Positions 1 to 6,176 of a stretch of 6,176 nt of DNA are shown piece after piece (position 1 is the stretch's first letter; every line of letters starts with the position of its first letter). The notes below the pieces were generated by a model. That model ran no database searches. It was given only the letters and a program-made list of their open reading frames with translations, and was not told the DNA's origin. The translations under genes were made by a program, and so were the position numbers. The DNA is taken from NCBI GenBank assembly GCA_947478315.1, contig CANJWF010000076.1:1-6176 (forward strand). Reading direction: 5' to 3'. This DNA is from Sphingobacteriaceae bacterium (lineage in GTDB: Bacteria > Bacteroidota > Bacteroidia > Sphingobacteriales > Sphingobacteriaceae).

Positions 1-72
1 ATATTACAAAGTATCAATGTCATCAATAGACGTCCCGTATTTATCGCGAACTCTATACTAGGCACAAAAAAC

Positions 73-849
73 CTACTTATTGACTTGTTTAACATACTGC
101 TCTATCGCCATAATCATAGAAGGTAAATCAGGTGCTGGCGCTTTAATATCCAAAATGAAGTTAGCATCTGCAACAGCTTTATGCGTGGTATTACCGAATG
201 CGGCAATACGTGTTTTATTTTGTTTAAAATTGGGGAAATTTTTAAAAAGTGATTGAATACTAGACGGACTAAAAAACACTAACACATCGTAAAAAACATT
301 TGCCAAATCCGATAAATCACTACAAACCGTTCTAAATAACACTACAGGAGTAAAATCATAGCCATTTTCTAAAAGAAATTTTTGAGTTTCTTCTCCCGCA
401 ACATCCGAACAAGGATATAAAAATTTGTCTCCAGCGTGTTTTTTGAGAATTTCAGCCAAATCTGTCGCAGTCTGTTTACCGAAAAATATCTTTCTTTTAC
501 GATACTGAATATACTTTTGAAGATATAACGCAATCGTTTCCGATAAACAAAAACACTTGAGTTCTATTGGAACTTCGTATTTCATTTCTTCGCATATCCT
601 AAAGAAATGATCTACGGCATTGCGACTAGTAAAAATAACTGCCGTATAATCCGATAAATTTATGCGCTCTTTTCGAAAATCTTTTACCGCAACACCCTCA
701 ACATGAATAAATGGTCTAAAATCTATTTTGAGATTATATTTTTTCGCCAAATCATAGTAGGGGGACTTTTCGGTTTCGGGCTTAGGCAGTGTAACTAAAA
801 TACTTTTTACCTTAATCTTTCTTTCTTCTAAATCTATCACAGTTGACAT
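73..849 (-). CDS. hemD: Uroporphyrinogen-III synthase family protein (HemD-like)
   Basis: 258 aa, the normal length for the HemD family. Canonical members convert hydroxymethylbilane to uroporphyrinogen III in the cytoplasm for haem, sirohaem and cobalamin. Two alpha/beta lobes are visible: VIFTSRNAVDHFF (residues 71-83) is the usual 'xFTSxxAVxxF' signature of one lobe, and VLVFFSPSSIQSLF (189-202) followed by IAAFGNTTHKAVADA (215-229) and APAPDLPSMIMAI (237-249) is the nucleotide-fold-like second lobe. The line YIQYRKRKIFFG (113-124) and the PKPETEKSPYYDLAKKY opening match the Bacteroidales subfamily as I remember it. The ATG at 849 is preceded by AAAGAAAGG at a 9-nt gap, which supports this start; the roughly 11 residues before KVKSILVT are then a small N-terminal extension. 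It lies 132 bp downstream of the DUF4271 gene, its usual neighbour. Family assignment is firm. Catalytic activity is less so, because this subfamily also occurs in Bacteroidales with incomplete haem pathways. Confidence 0.9.
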   Translation of the reverse strand: MSTVIDLEERKIKVKSILVTLPKPETEKSPYYDLAKKYNLKIDFRPFIHVEGVAVKDFRKERINLSDYTAVIFTSRNAVDHFFRICEEMKYEVPIELKCFCLSETIALYLQKYIQYRKRKIFFGKQTATDLAEILKKHAGDKFLYPCSDVAGEETQKFLLENGYDFTPVVLFRTVCSDLSDLANVFYDVLVFFSPSSIQSLFKNFPNFKQNKTRIAAFGNTTHKAVADANFILDIKAPAPDLPSMIMAIEQYVKQVNK

Positions 850-981
850 AAAACACTACCTTTCTTTATCGTTGATGTATATAAATACGTTCGTAAACGT
901 GTACTTAGCCCGCTATGTTAAACTAAACCCTGCTATTCAACTAATAAAAATTATAGATTTTGATGTTTAAAGTAGCTACAA
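850..981. other. DUF4271-hemD intergenic spacer
   Basis: 132 bp. It holds the ribosome binding site of the HemD-like gene and an interrupted palindrome ACGTT-CGTA-AACGT at 887-900, 38 nt upstream of the start codon. No TTTG element is present on the minus strand, so a standard Bacteroidota housekeeping promoter is not evident. Confidence 0.4.
859..867 (-). promoter_or_regulatory. Ribosome binding site of the HemD-like gene
   Basis: The minus strand reads AAAGAAAGG, then 9 nt, then ATG at 849. It is purine-rich and Shine-Dalgarno-like, and it fixes the start of the HemD-like gene. Bacteroidota often do not depend on such a site, so it is supportive rather than required. Confidence 0.5.
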
Positions 982-1968
982 CTACTTCCAAAATTTCATT
1001 ATTAGCAATAACCACGGGCACAATTCCAGCGCGCAAAAATAAACAATAAGATAGACTTTAGGAAGTGTATTAACAGTTGACTCGGAGAGTATTTTAATGC
1101 CAATTCTACTAAATTGGTAAACAACCGCGATAAGCATCAAAATAGTCCCTAAAATCACCAAATAAGAGTGAACATTATTCGGAGACAGGATAAATATAAA
1201 CACCCAAAATAGGGAAAACCACGATAAGTTAATCAATAAGAGATATAAAGTAGATATGTAAATACGCAATATTTTCTTGGTATTTTGAAAGATGAATCCA
1301 CATATTTTCAATATCCACACTTTTAATGTAAACATTATAAGAATTAAGAAAGAGAGCAACATAAATAATTGCGCACCTTGTAATCCTATAATTACATCAA
1401 AAGATAGATGAACGACCGCGAGGTAGGTCAAAAATCCCATGGAGAAGCAAGAAAGAATGTATTGAAGAAAAAAAGCAGCTGATTGAAAAATTAAATCTTC
1501 GTAACAAATTTGATTGAAAAAAACACGGTCATTAAAAAATCCATTTGATAACAAACGTGTAGTTTTATGAAAGACTAGATTGACGAATGTATTCAAAAAA
1601 GCAAGTGCTATAATCACAAAAATTACCCAACCGTCATTAATTTTCCTTACCCTGCCTTCTTCTATATTTGTTTTTTTTGAATGAGGCGAGAAACAAAACA
1701 GAAAAGTTTTTATATAATCTTTAACCACATATTTATGAAGCAAATTATCCACAAATTGATTATGGTATTCTTTTCGTTCTTTAGCGACAAAACGCCATGT
1801 TAAAGAATCGGCAATTTTTTGTTGTCTAACTTTTTGCAAAGAGTCGAGCTTGTGAGCTAGTTGACGATTAAATAGGCTATCTGACACTACGTTAACTTGT
1901 GCCGTTGCAACGCGACTATTCACAAACAAAAAAACAATGAAAACAGCTAAATACAAACCCCGTTTCAA
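982..1968 (-). CDS. DUF4271 domain multi-pass membrane protein
   Basis: This start gives 328 aa. It opens with a classical signal peptide (LKRG, then the hydrophobic run LYLAVFIVFLFV, then a V-A-T-A/Q cleavage site), followed by a charged periplasmic-type segment (DSLFNRQLAHKLDSLQKV). About six hydrophobic helices follow, for example WVIFVIIALAFLNTFVNLVF, LFMLLSFLILIMFTL, IYISTLYLLLINLSWF, YLVILGTILMLIAVVY and VYLIVYFCALELCPWLLLIM. The helix pattern, the C-terminal position and the adjacency to hemD fit Bacteroidota DUF4271, whose function is unknown. The start is uncertain. The frame stays open to an ATG at 2400, with further in-frame starts at 2082 (ATG, with AAAGG 5 nt upstream) and 2052 (GTG). 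I chose the TTG at 1968 because it begins right at the signal peptide and because residues upstream of about 2060 are encoded by DNA repeats read in inconsistent frames. An ATG start at 2082 is the main alternative. The family call is fairly secure and the start is not. Confidence 0.65.
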   Translation of the reverse strand: MKRGLYLAVFIVFLFVNSRVATAQVNVVSDSLFNRQLAHKLDSLQKVRQQKIADSLTWRFVAKERKEYHNQFVDNLLHKYVVKDYIKTFLFCFSPHSKKTNIEEGRVRKINDGWVIFVIIALAFLNTFVNLVFHKTTRLLSNGFFNDRVFFNQICYEDLIFQSAAFFLQYILSCFSMGFLTYLAVVHLSFDVIIGLQGAQLFMLLSFLILIMFTLKVWILKICGFIFQNTKKILRIYISTLYLLLINLSWFSLFWVFIFILSPNNVHSYLVILGTILMLIAVVYQFSRIGIKILSESTVNTLPKVYLIVYFCALELCPWLLLIMKFWK

Positions 1969-2017
1969 AAAACGTTCCGAAAAAATTAAATGAACTAAAA
2001 TGCCTTTGAGCGAGTTT

Positions 2018-2037
2018 TCTCCAATCGACGATGGAGA
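2018..2037. promoter_or_regulatory. Hairpin-forming sequence upstream of the DUF4271 gene
   Basis: TCTCCAATCGACGATGGAGA folds as a 6-bp stem (TCTCCA/TGGAGA), a one-base bulge, two more pairs and a 3-nt loop. It lies about 50 nt before the TTG at 1968 on the coding strand. No T-run follows on either strand, so it is not a standard intrinsic terminator. It could be a leader hairpin or an operator, or be coincidental. Confidence 0.25.
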
Positions 2038-2065
2038 GATTAGACATTTCACTCGACCATTAAAA

Positions 2066-2380
2066 CTTGCGGAGTCATGCATGAGTACCTTTGAAGAACA
2101 CAAACGAATAATCAACCTACGAAGCACGCATGAACACCCTTTAGAAACAAACGCTAATGAATAATTATATTTTAATGAAATCGCCATGCAGAGTCTCGAC
2201 ACAAAAGAGCATAAAACCTGCGAAGCACGCATGAACACCATTGAGAATAAAACTACTACTGAATAAAAAGTTGGCGATTCCATCTGTCCATTAAAGAACA
2301 ACTTGCGAAGCCCCTGCATAAGTGCCATCAAAAAACAAATACCATACGAATAATTATTTTCAGATGAAATGAAACTATGC
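2066..2380. repeat. Degenerate array of four short direct repeats
   Basis: Four core copies start on the plus strand at 2066, 2116, 2217 and 2302 and run about 24-26 bp each: cttgcggagtcatgcatgag, cctacgaagcacgcatgaac, cctgcgaagcacgcatgaac, cttgcgaagcccctgcataa. The copies at 2116 and 2217 share 24 of 25 bases over the core. Each core is followed by an A-rich stretch and then an 'acgaataa' or 'tgaataa' end (near 2104, 2156, 2259 and 2347). In the copies at 2116 and 2302 this continues as 'gaataatta...atgaaat', and both end in 'atgc' at 2189 and 2380. Spacings are 50, 101 and 85 bp, so this is not a regular minisatellite and not a CRISPR array. Read on the minus strand, the core begins with an ATG and contains TGC...GCA arms. 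It fills most of the roughly 446 bp between the M20D gene and the likely DUF4271 start. Function unknown. Confidence 0.8.
2175..2283. repeat. Possible 109-bp unit bounded by inverted repeats
   Basis: ATGAAATCGCC at 2175-2185 and GGCGATTCCAT at 2273-2283 are inverted copies matching at 10 of 11 positions; one further base pair inward (2186/2272) also matches. They enclose the repeat core at 2217. The layout resembles a very small inverted-repeat-bounded element inserted in the array, but I see no target-site duplication and an 11-bp imperfect match in AT-rich DNA could be chance. Confidence 0.25.
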
Positions 2381-2414
2381 TGTGTTACCGTGTTAGTCAT
2401 GGAAGATAACTCGA

Positions 2415-3599
2415 TTAATTACCTAATTCTTTTAGGGCTAAGTAGGTCATTAATCCTGAACTTATTTTTAGCGCATCCTCATCTATATTAAAAGTAGGGG
2501 TATGTACAGGAGAAGTAATTCCTAATGCTTCATTACGAGTACCTAACCTGTAAAAACAAGCATCCGCTACTTGAGAATAATAAGCAAAATCTTCTCCGGC
2601 AAGCCACATATCTAAATCAACTACATTTTCGACACCTAAAAATTCCTCGGCATAAGCCCTTGCACGTTGCGTAAGTAGAGGTTCGTTAACTAGAAATGGG
2701 TATCCACGTACAATATTAAATTCACAAACACCTCCCATACTATCTGCTATTCCTTCTGCCATCTTTTTCATTTTTTCATGTGCAATGGCACGCCAATCTT
2801 CATCAAATGTGCGAAAGGTACCTTCCATAAGCACTTCATCGGGGATAACATTGGTGGCACCATTAGCAATAACTTTACCTAAAGACAAAACTGATGGTAT
2901 TTTAGGATCAGCAACTCTACTCACAATTTGTTGCAATGCGATAATAATATGAGCAGCAATAACCACAGGATCTATATTTTGCTGAGGCTGTGCCCCATGT
3001 CCTCCTTTTCCTTTTACGGTTACATAAATTTCGTCTGTTGAGGCCATATACTTGCCCGAACGAAAACCCACCTTACCTACTTCAATAAGCGGCATAACAT
3101 GCTGTCCAAAAATAGCGGATGGTTTAGGGTTGTCTAACACTCCATCTTTAATCATCAAACTTGCCCCCCCTGGTAAACGCTCTTCTGCAGGTTGAAAAAT
3201 AAGTTTAATAGTGCCCGAAAATACCGACTTTAATTGATTTAAGATTTTAGTAGTTCCTAGCAAAGAAGCCGTGTGAACATCATGACCACAAGCATGCATA
3301 ACCCCTTTATTAACAGATTTGTAAGCTATATCATTCGCTTCGTGAATAGGTAGGGCATCCATATCGGCACGTAATGCTATTACTTTATCTGATGGTTTGT
3401 CACCTTTAATAATCGCTACAATACCCGTATCAGCCATTTTTTCAAAAGGTATATTCCAGGCATTTAACTGTGCCGCTACAAAAGCGGAAGTTTCATGTTC
3501 ATGAAAAGATAGTTCGGGATGAGCGTGCAAGTGCCTCCTGAAAGCTAAAACTTCATCAAATACTTCTTTAGCTTGTTGTTTAATCTTTTGGTTCAACAT
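2415..3599 (-). CDS. M20D-family amidohydrolase / amino-acid amide deacylase
   Basis: 394 aa, full length for the M20D metallopeptidase family (hippurate hydrolase, IAA-amino-acid hydrolase, N-acetyl-diaminopimelate deacetylase). These cytosolic enzymes cleave an acyl group from an N-acylated amino acid. Visible landmarks: RRHLHAHPELSFHEHET (21-37), the opening motif; LRADMDALP (76-84); MHACGHDVHT (101-110); FQPAEE (135-140); FGQHVMP (164-170); GKGGHGAQPQ (197-206) at the start of the dimerisation lid domain; AGEDFAYY (334-341); SPVHTP (363-368). The expected metal ligands C104, H106, E140, H167 and H366 are all present, so the enzyme should be active. An upstream in-frame ATG at 3632 exists, but the ATG at 3599 has AAAGAAG 6 nt before it and lets the protein start just ahead of the conserved region. 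It overlaps the SPOR gene by 20 bp, implying cotranscription and probably coupled translation. The exact substrate cannot be read from sequence. Confidence 0.93.
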   Translation of the reverse strand: MLNQKIKQQAKEVFDEVLAFRRHLHAHPELSFHEHETSAFVAAQLNAWNIPFEKMADTGIVAIIKGDKPSDKVIALRADMDALPIHEANDIAYKSVNKGVMHACGHDVHTASLLGTTKILNQLKSVFSGTIKLIFQPAEERLPGGASLMIKDGVLDNPKPSAIFGQHVMPLIEVGKVGFRSGKYMASTDEIYVTVKGKGGHGAQPQQNIDPVVIAAHIIIALQQIVSRVADPKIPSVLSLGKVIANGATNVIPDEVLMEGTFRTFDEDWRAIAHEKMKKMAEGIADSMGGVCEFNIVRGYPFLVNEPLLTQRARAYAEEFLGVENVVDLDMWLAGEDFAYYSQVADACFYRLGTRNEALGITSPVHTPTFNIDEDALKISSGLMTYLALKELGN

Positions 3600-4050
3600 C
3601 TGATTCTTCTTTAGGTAAATTAACCATTTCATTGAAGATAAATAAGGTCGGAAACTTTGGTCTAAGTTCCATTATTATTTTTTCTGCGTCTGACCGCATT
3701 AAAAAATCCCCTATTTTAACTTTATAATTAGGTTGCTTATAGGTAATGTAAGTGTTAATATCTGGATAAATTTCTTTAAATCTAGCCTGTTCATCATACG
3801 CCTTTCCTCTATTGGCTCCAGTATATATTTGAACACGGTATCCCATCAAACTTACAGTAGTTACATTTTTAGTTATTGTTTTTAGCGTATTACTATCGGA
3901 TTTTTGTTGATGTAAATTTTGTTGTAATGCAATTAAAGAGTCTATCTCAGCGTCTTTTGTTTCTTGAACGTTACTTTTGTGTGTTTGTGCATAAACACAA
4001 ATACTGCCTAAAACGAGCATAGATAACACAAATATTTTTCTGACAATCAT
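3580..4050 (-). CDS. Exported SPOR-domain protein
   Basis: 156 aa. Residues 1-21 form a signal peptide: MIVRK, the hydrophobic run IFVLSMLVLGSICV, and a likely signal peptidase I cut after V-Y-A before Q22. No lipobox cysteine follows, so a soluble periplasmic product is expected. Residues 25-65 are a polar linker rich in Q, K, N and D. Residues 70-146 resemble a SPOR domain: GYRVQIYTGANRGKA starts the first strand, YKVKIGDFLMRSDAEKIIMELRPKFP carries the typical 'Y.V.iGdF..r.dAe.....l...fp' second half, and LFIFNEMVNLP is the last strand. SPOR domains generally bind denuded peptidoglycan glycans, often at division sites; that role here is inferred from family. The gene sits 87 bp after secA and its last 20 bp overlap the M20D gene. 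The region before the ATG (AAGAGATA) is only a weak ribosome binding site. The compact size is typical of stand-alone Bacteroidota SPOR proteins. Confidence 0.85.
   Translation of the reverse strand: MIVRKIFVLSMLVLGSICVYAQTHKSNVQETKDAEIDSLIALQQNLHQQKSDSNTLKTITKNVTTVSLMGYRVQIYTGANRGKAYDEQARFKEIYPDINTYITYKQPNYKVKIGDFLMRSDAEKIIMELRPKFPTLFIFNEMVNLPKEESDVEPKD
3606..3612 (-). promoter_or_regulatory. Ribosome binding site of the M20D gene
   Basis: The minus strand reads AAAGAAG, then AATCAG, then ATG at 3599. It lies inside the end of the SPOR gene and decides the M20D start in favour of 3599 over the in-frame ATG at 3632, which has no purine-rich stretch before it. Confidence 0.5.
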
Positions 4051-4137
4051 TATCTCTTATTGATATTAAATAAATTTAGCTATTGGTATAGAATCTATAT
4101 CATTATCAACGCTTCATAATGGAACTTACATAGCACC
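4051..4137. other. secA-SPOR intergenic spacer
   Basis: 87 bp, AT-rich. It contains a short inverted repeat, tatag-aat-ctata (4087-4099), too short and AT-rich to call a terminator. I see no convincing Bacteroidota promoter pair (TTTG / TAnnTTTG) on the minus strand, so read-through from secA into the SPOR gene is possible but unproven. Confidence 0.4.
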
Positions 4138-6176
4138 CTAAACCTGCCCATGACAGCTTTTATATTTTTTTCCACTACCGCATGGACAAGGGTCATTGCG
4201 CCCCACTTTAGGCTCTGCTTTAATAGGTTGTGGTTTTGTTTTTTCTTGACCATCCCCTTCCTCCTCATCGCCATAGAAATCGGGTTTTGAAAGATGTAAC
4301 TGACTCATATCTGTCCGATGTGTCGATTTAGATTCTTGAATTTCGGCGGAATGATGAATAGGGATACTGCTTTTAGACAAAGTGCCTACTACTTCTCTAT
4401 TAACTTGAGATAACAAGCTACTAAAAAGCCCAAATGCTTCAAATTTATAAACCAATAACGGATCTTTTTGTTCGTATACTGCATTTTGTACCGATTGTTT
4501 TAACTCGTCCATCTGCAACAAATGTTCTTTCCATGCATCATCTATGTGATTGAGGATAACTGCTTTTTCTATAGCTTTAATAAGTTCTTGACCTACATTA
4601 TCTATCGTTTTTTGTAGTGGAACAGAAACAGTAAGCACATTAAACCCATCTGTAAATGGAACAAGTACATTTTCTAGTTGCTTACCTTTTTCTTTATAGA
4701 GATTGGTCAGAACGGGCAAAACTTCTTGTATCATGGTTTCTGACTTTCGATTATATAGTTGAGTTACCTCTTTAAATGTCTGATCAATAATAAATTCAAT
4801 CTTCATACTCCTAAATGTTTCGACATTTAAAGTAGGCTGTATTCCAAATAAACGTAATATTTCTAAGCTAAAACCATCAAAATTATCCTCTATCTTATAC
4901 TGCTTGGCAATTTCTTCTACTACATCAAATCGCATGTTATTCAAATCAATGTCTAATCGCTCTCCAAATAATGCATGACGACGTTTAGCATAAATAACCG
5001 TTCGTTGTGCGTTCATCACATCATCATACTCCAACAAACGCTTGCGAACACCAAAATTGTTTTCTTCTACTTTTTTCTGTGCGCGTTCGATAGATTTGGT
5101 AATCATGCTATGCTGAATGACTTCTCCGTCTTCTATTCCCATTTTAAGCATCAGATTGGATATTCTATCAGAGCCAAATAATCTCATCAAAGAATCTTCA
5201 AGGGAAACAAAAAATTGAGAACTTCCAGGATCTCCTTGTCGCCCAGAACGGCCTCTTAATTGTCTATCAACACGGCGTGAATCGTGACGTTCTGTGCCTA
5301 TGATTGCCAATCCTCCCACATCTTTTACTCCTGCCCCTAATTTTATATCGGTACCACGACCTGCCATGTTGGTGGCAATGGTTACCGTACTTGCATTACC
5401 TGCATCTGCTATTATCTGAGCTTCTTTTTGGTGCATTTTAGCATTCAAAACGTTATGTTTAATCGAACGTAGTTTTAACATGCGACTCAACAATTCAGAA
5501 ATTTCTACGGAAGTGGTACCAACCAAGACGGGGCGCCCCTCGGTTGTCAATTTTACAATTTCATCGGCAACTGCATTATATTTTTCTCGCATGGTTCTGT
5601 AAACCATATCTTCTTCATCTTTCCGTTGAACAGATCTGTTGGTAGGTATTTCAACAACATCTAACTTATAAATTTCCCAAAATTCACCTGCTTCAGTAAC
5701 CGCAGTACCAGTCATCCCAGCCAATTTGTGGTACATACGAAAGTAGTTTTGGAGTGTAACAGTGGCATACGTTTGGGTAGCATCTTCAATTTTAACATTC
5801 TCTTTCGCTTCAATGGCTTGATGCAAACCATCCGAATAACGCCGCCCATCCATAATACGCCCCGTTTGCTCATCAACAATTTTTATCCTTCCTTCATCAA
5901 TGATATATTCTACATCTAATTCAAACAGGGTATAGGCTTTCAATAATTGATTAATAGAATGAATTCGCTCTGACTTGATAGAAAAATCATTCATCAAGCT
6001 GTCTTTTCTAGTTACTTTTTCATCAGGTGCGATAGCCGAATGTTCAATTTGTGCTAGTTCTGAACCAACATCTGGCAATATAAAAAAATGAGGATCTTCT
6101 CCAGATTGTGTAATGAGTTCAATTCCTTTTTCAGTTAAATCAACGGAATTATGTTTTTCATCTATAACAAAATAAA
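4138..6176 (-). CDS. secA: Preprotein translocase ATPase SecA (C-terminal part, truncated by window edge)
   Basis: The frame is open to the window edge; 678 complete codons are visible of a protein usually near 1,100 aa in Bacteroidota, so the Walker A half of NBD1 lies outside. Residue 1 below is the Tyr codon at 6174-6172. YFVIDEKHNSVDLTEKG (1-17) is the preprotein cross-linking domain. EDPHFFILPDVGSELAQIEH (26-45) is part of the longer Bacteroidota-type insert there. IVDEQTGRIMDGRRYSDGLHQA (99-120) and KLAGMTGTA (150-158) return to NBD1. RPVLVGTTS, MAGRGTDI (270-277) and QLRGRSGRQGDPG (305-317, the arginine-finger motif) form NBD2. Helical scaffold and wing follow, with HIDDAWKEHLLQMDELK (543-559). 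The tail has an acidic linker, then a zinc-binding motif CPC...CH (Cys663, Cys665, Cys674, His675), a SecB/ribosome-contact element where studied. SecA drives post-translational export through SecYEG at the membrane. The TTG at 6078 is not a real start. Nothing looks broken. Confidence 0.98.
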   Translation of the reverse strand, partial: YFVIDEKHNSVDLTEKGIELITQSGEDPHFFILPDVGSELAQIEHSAIAPDEKVTRKDSLMNDFSIKSERIHSINQLLKAYTLFELDVEYIIDEGRIKIVDEQTGRIMDGRRYSDGLHQAIEAKENVKIEDATQTYATVTLQNYFRMYHKLAGMTGTAVTEAGEFWEIYKLDVVEIPTNRSVQRKDEEDMVYRTMREKYNAVADEIVKLTTEGRPVLVGTTSVEISELLSRMLKLRSIKHNVLNAKMHQKEAQIIADAGNASTVTIATNMAGRGTDIKLGAGVKDVGGLAIIGTERHDSRRVDRQLRGRSGRQGDPGSSQFFVSLEDSLMRLFGSDRISNLMLKMGIEDGEVIQHSMITKSIERAQKKVEENNFGVRKRLLEYDDVMNAQRTVIYAKRRHALFGERLDIDLNNMRFDVVEEIAKQYKIEDNFDGFSLEILRLFGIQPTLNVETFRSMKIEFIIDQTFKEVTQLYNRKSETMIQEVLPVLTNLYKEKGKQLENVLVPFTDGFNVLTVSVPLQKTIDNVGQELIKAIEKAVILNHIDDAWKEHLLQMDELKQSVQNAVYEQKDPLLVYKFEAFGLFSSLLSQVNREVVGTLSKSSIPIHHSAEIQESKSTHRTDMSQLHLSKPDFYGDEEEGDGQEKTKPQPIKAEPKVGRNDPCPCGSGKKYKSCHGQV

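Noticed and set aside
1..72. Expected next gene after hemD on the minus strand, such as rnpA
   Set aside because: No start with a recognisable RnpA N-terminus is visible in the 72 bp; the open minus-strand frame shows no known motif.
1..126. Plus-strand open frame entering from the left edge and stopping at 124-126; a second one (2-61) stops before hemD
   Set aside because: The first overlaps the HemD-like gene by 54 bp and neither fragment has a recognisable motif. They could be the tail of a convergent gene, but there is too little sequence to support it.
970..987. Inverted repeat AAGTAG-ctacaa-CTACTT over the DUF4271 stop codon, considered as a terminator
   Set aside because: Only a 6-bp, low-G+C stem, and no T-run follows on the minus strand.
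2066..2380. CRISPR array
   Set aside because: The repeats are diverged, their spacing varies between 50 and 101 bp, the inter-repeat DNA is itself partly repeated, and no cas gene is present.
3600..3632. Upstream ATG at 3632 as the M20D start
   Set aside because: It would add 11 non-conserved residues read through the SPOR gene and has no ribosome binding site; the ATG at 3599 does.
4087..4099. tatag-aat-ctata inverted repeat after secA, considered as a terminator
   Set aside because: Five A/T-dominated base pairs and no adjacent T-run; likely chance in AT-rich DNA.
4975..5181. 68-aa open frame on the plus strand
   Set aside because: It lies entirely antisense to well-conserved secA codons and resembles no protein; a shadow frame.
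5728..5919. 63-aa open frame on the plus strand
   Set aside because: Antisense to the secA region encoding the VDEQTGR and MTGTA motifs; a shadow frame.

Overview
The window is AT-rich and every gene I can support lies on the minus strand. It looks like a chromosomal segment of a Bacteroidota bacterium, most likely of the order Bacteroidales. The HemD-like protein closely follows the Bacteroidales form of this family from memory (the PKPxxEKSPYxDxAxKY opening, YxxYRKRKIFFG, VFFSPSSIxSLxKNFPxFKQ). It sits beside a DUF4271 membrane protein, a pairing typical of that order. SecA has the Bacteroidota-type insert, and exported proteins end their signal peptides in ...A-Q.

Layout in the direction of transcription (right to left): (1) 6176 to 4138, the C-terminal two thirds of SecA, cut by the window edge; (2) an 87-bp spacer; (3) 4050 to 3580, a small exported SPOR-domain protein; (4) 3599 to 2415, an M20D amidohydrolase that overlaps the SPOR gene by 20 bp; (5) about 2414 to 1969, which holds a degenerate array of short DNA repeats and no gene I trust, although one frame stays open through it; (6) about 1968 to 982, a DUF4271 multi-pass membrane protein; (7) a 132-bp spacer; (8) 849 to 73, a HemD-family protein; (9) 72 bp with no recognisable gene.

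The genes are housekeeping or envelope-related: protein export (SecA), an exported putative peptidoglycan-binding protein, a cytosolic deacylase, an uncharacterised membrane protein and a tetrapyrrole-type synthase. Only the SPOR/M20D pair has sequence evidence of tight coupling, namely overlapping ends with a ribosome binding site inside the upstream gene. I see no insertion sequence, CRISPR array, tRNA, rRNA or defence/toxin module.

I found no new multi-gene system. The one truly unexplained structure is the repeat array at about 2066-2380. At least four copies of a roughly 25-bp core, each followed by an A-rich tract and an 'acgaataa'-like end, are spaced 50, 101 and 85 bp apart. No spacing is a multiple of three, and the same DNA is read as different peptides in different copies. 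The repeat therefore acts, or spread, as DNA or RNA rather than as protein, and the long N-terminal extension an automatic gene caller would give the DUF4271 gene is probably artefactual.
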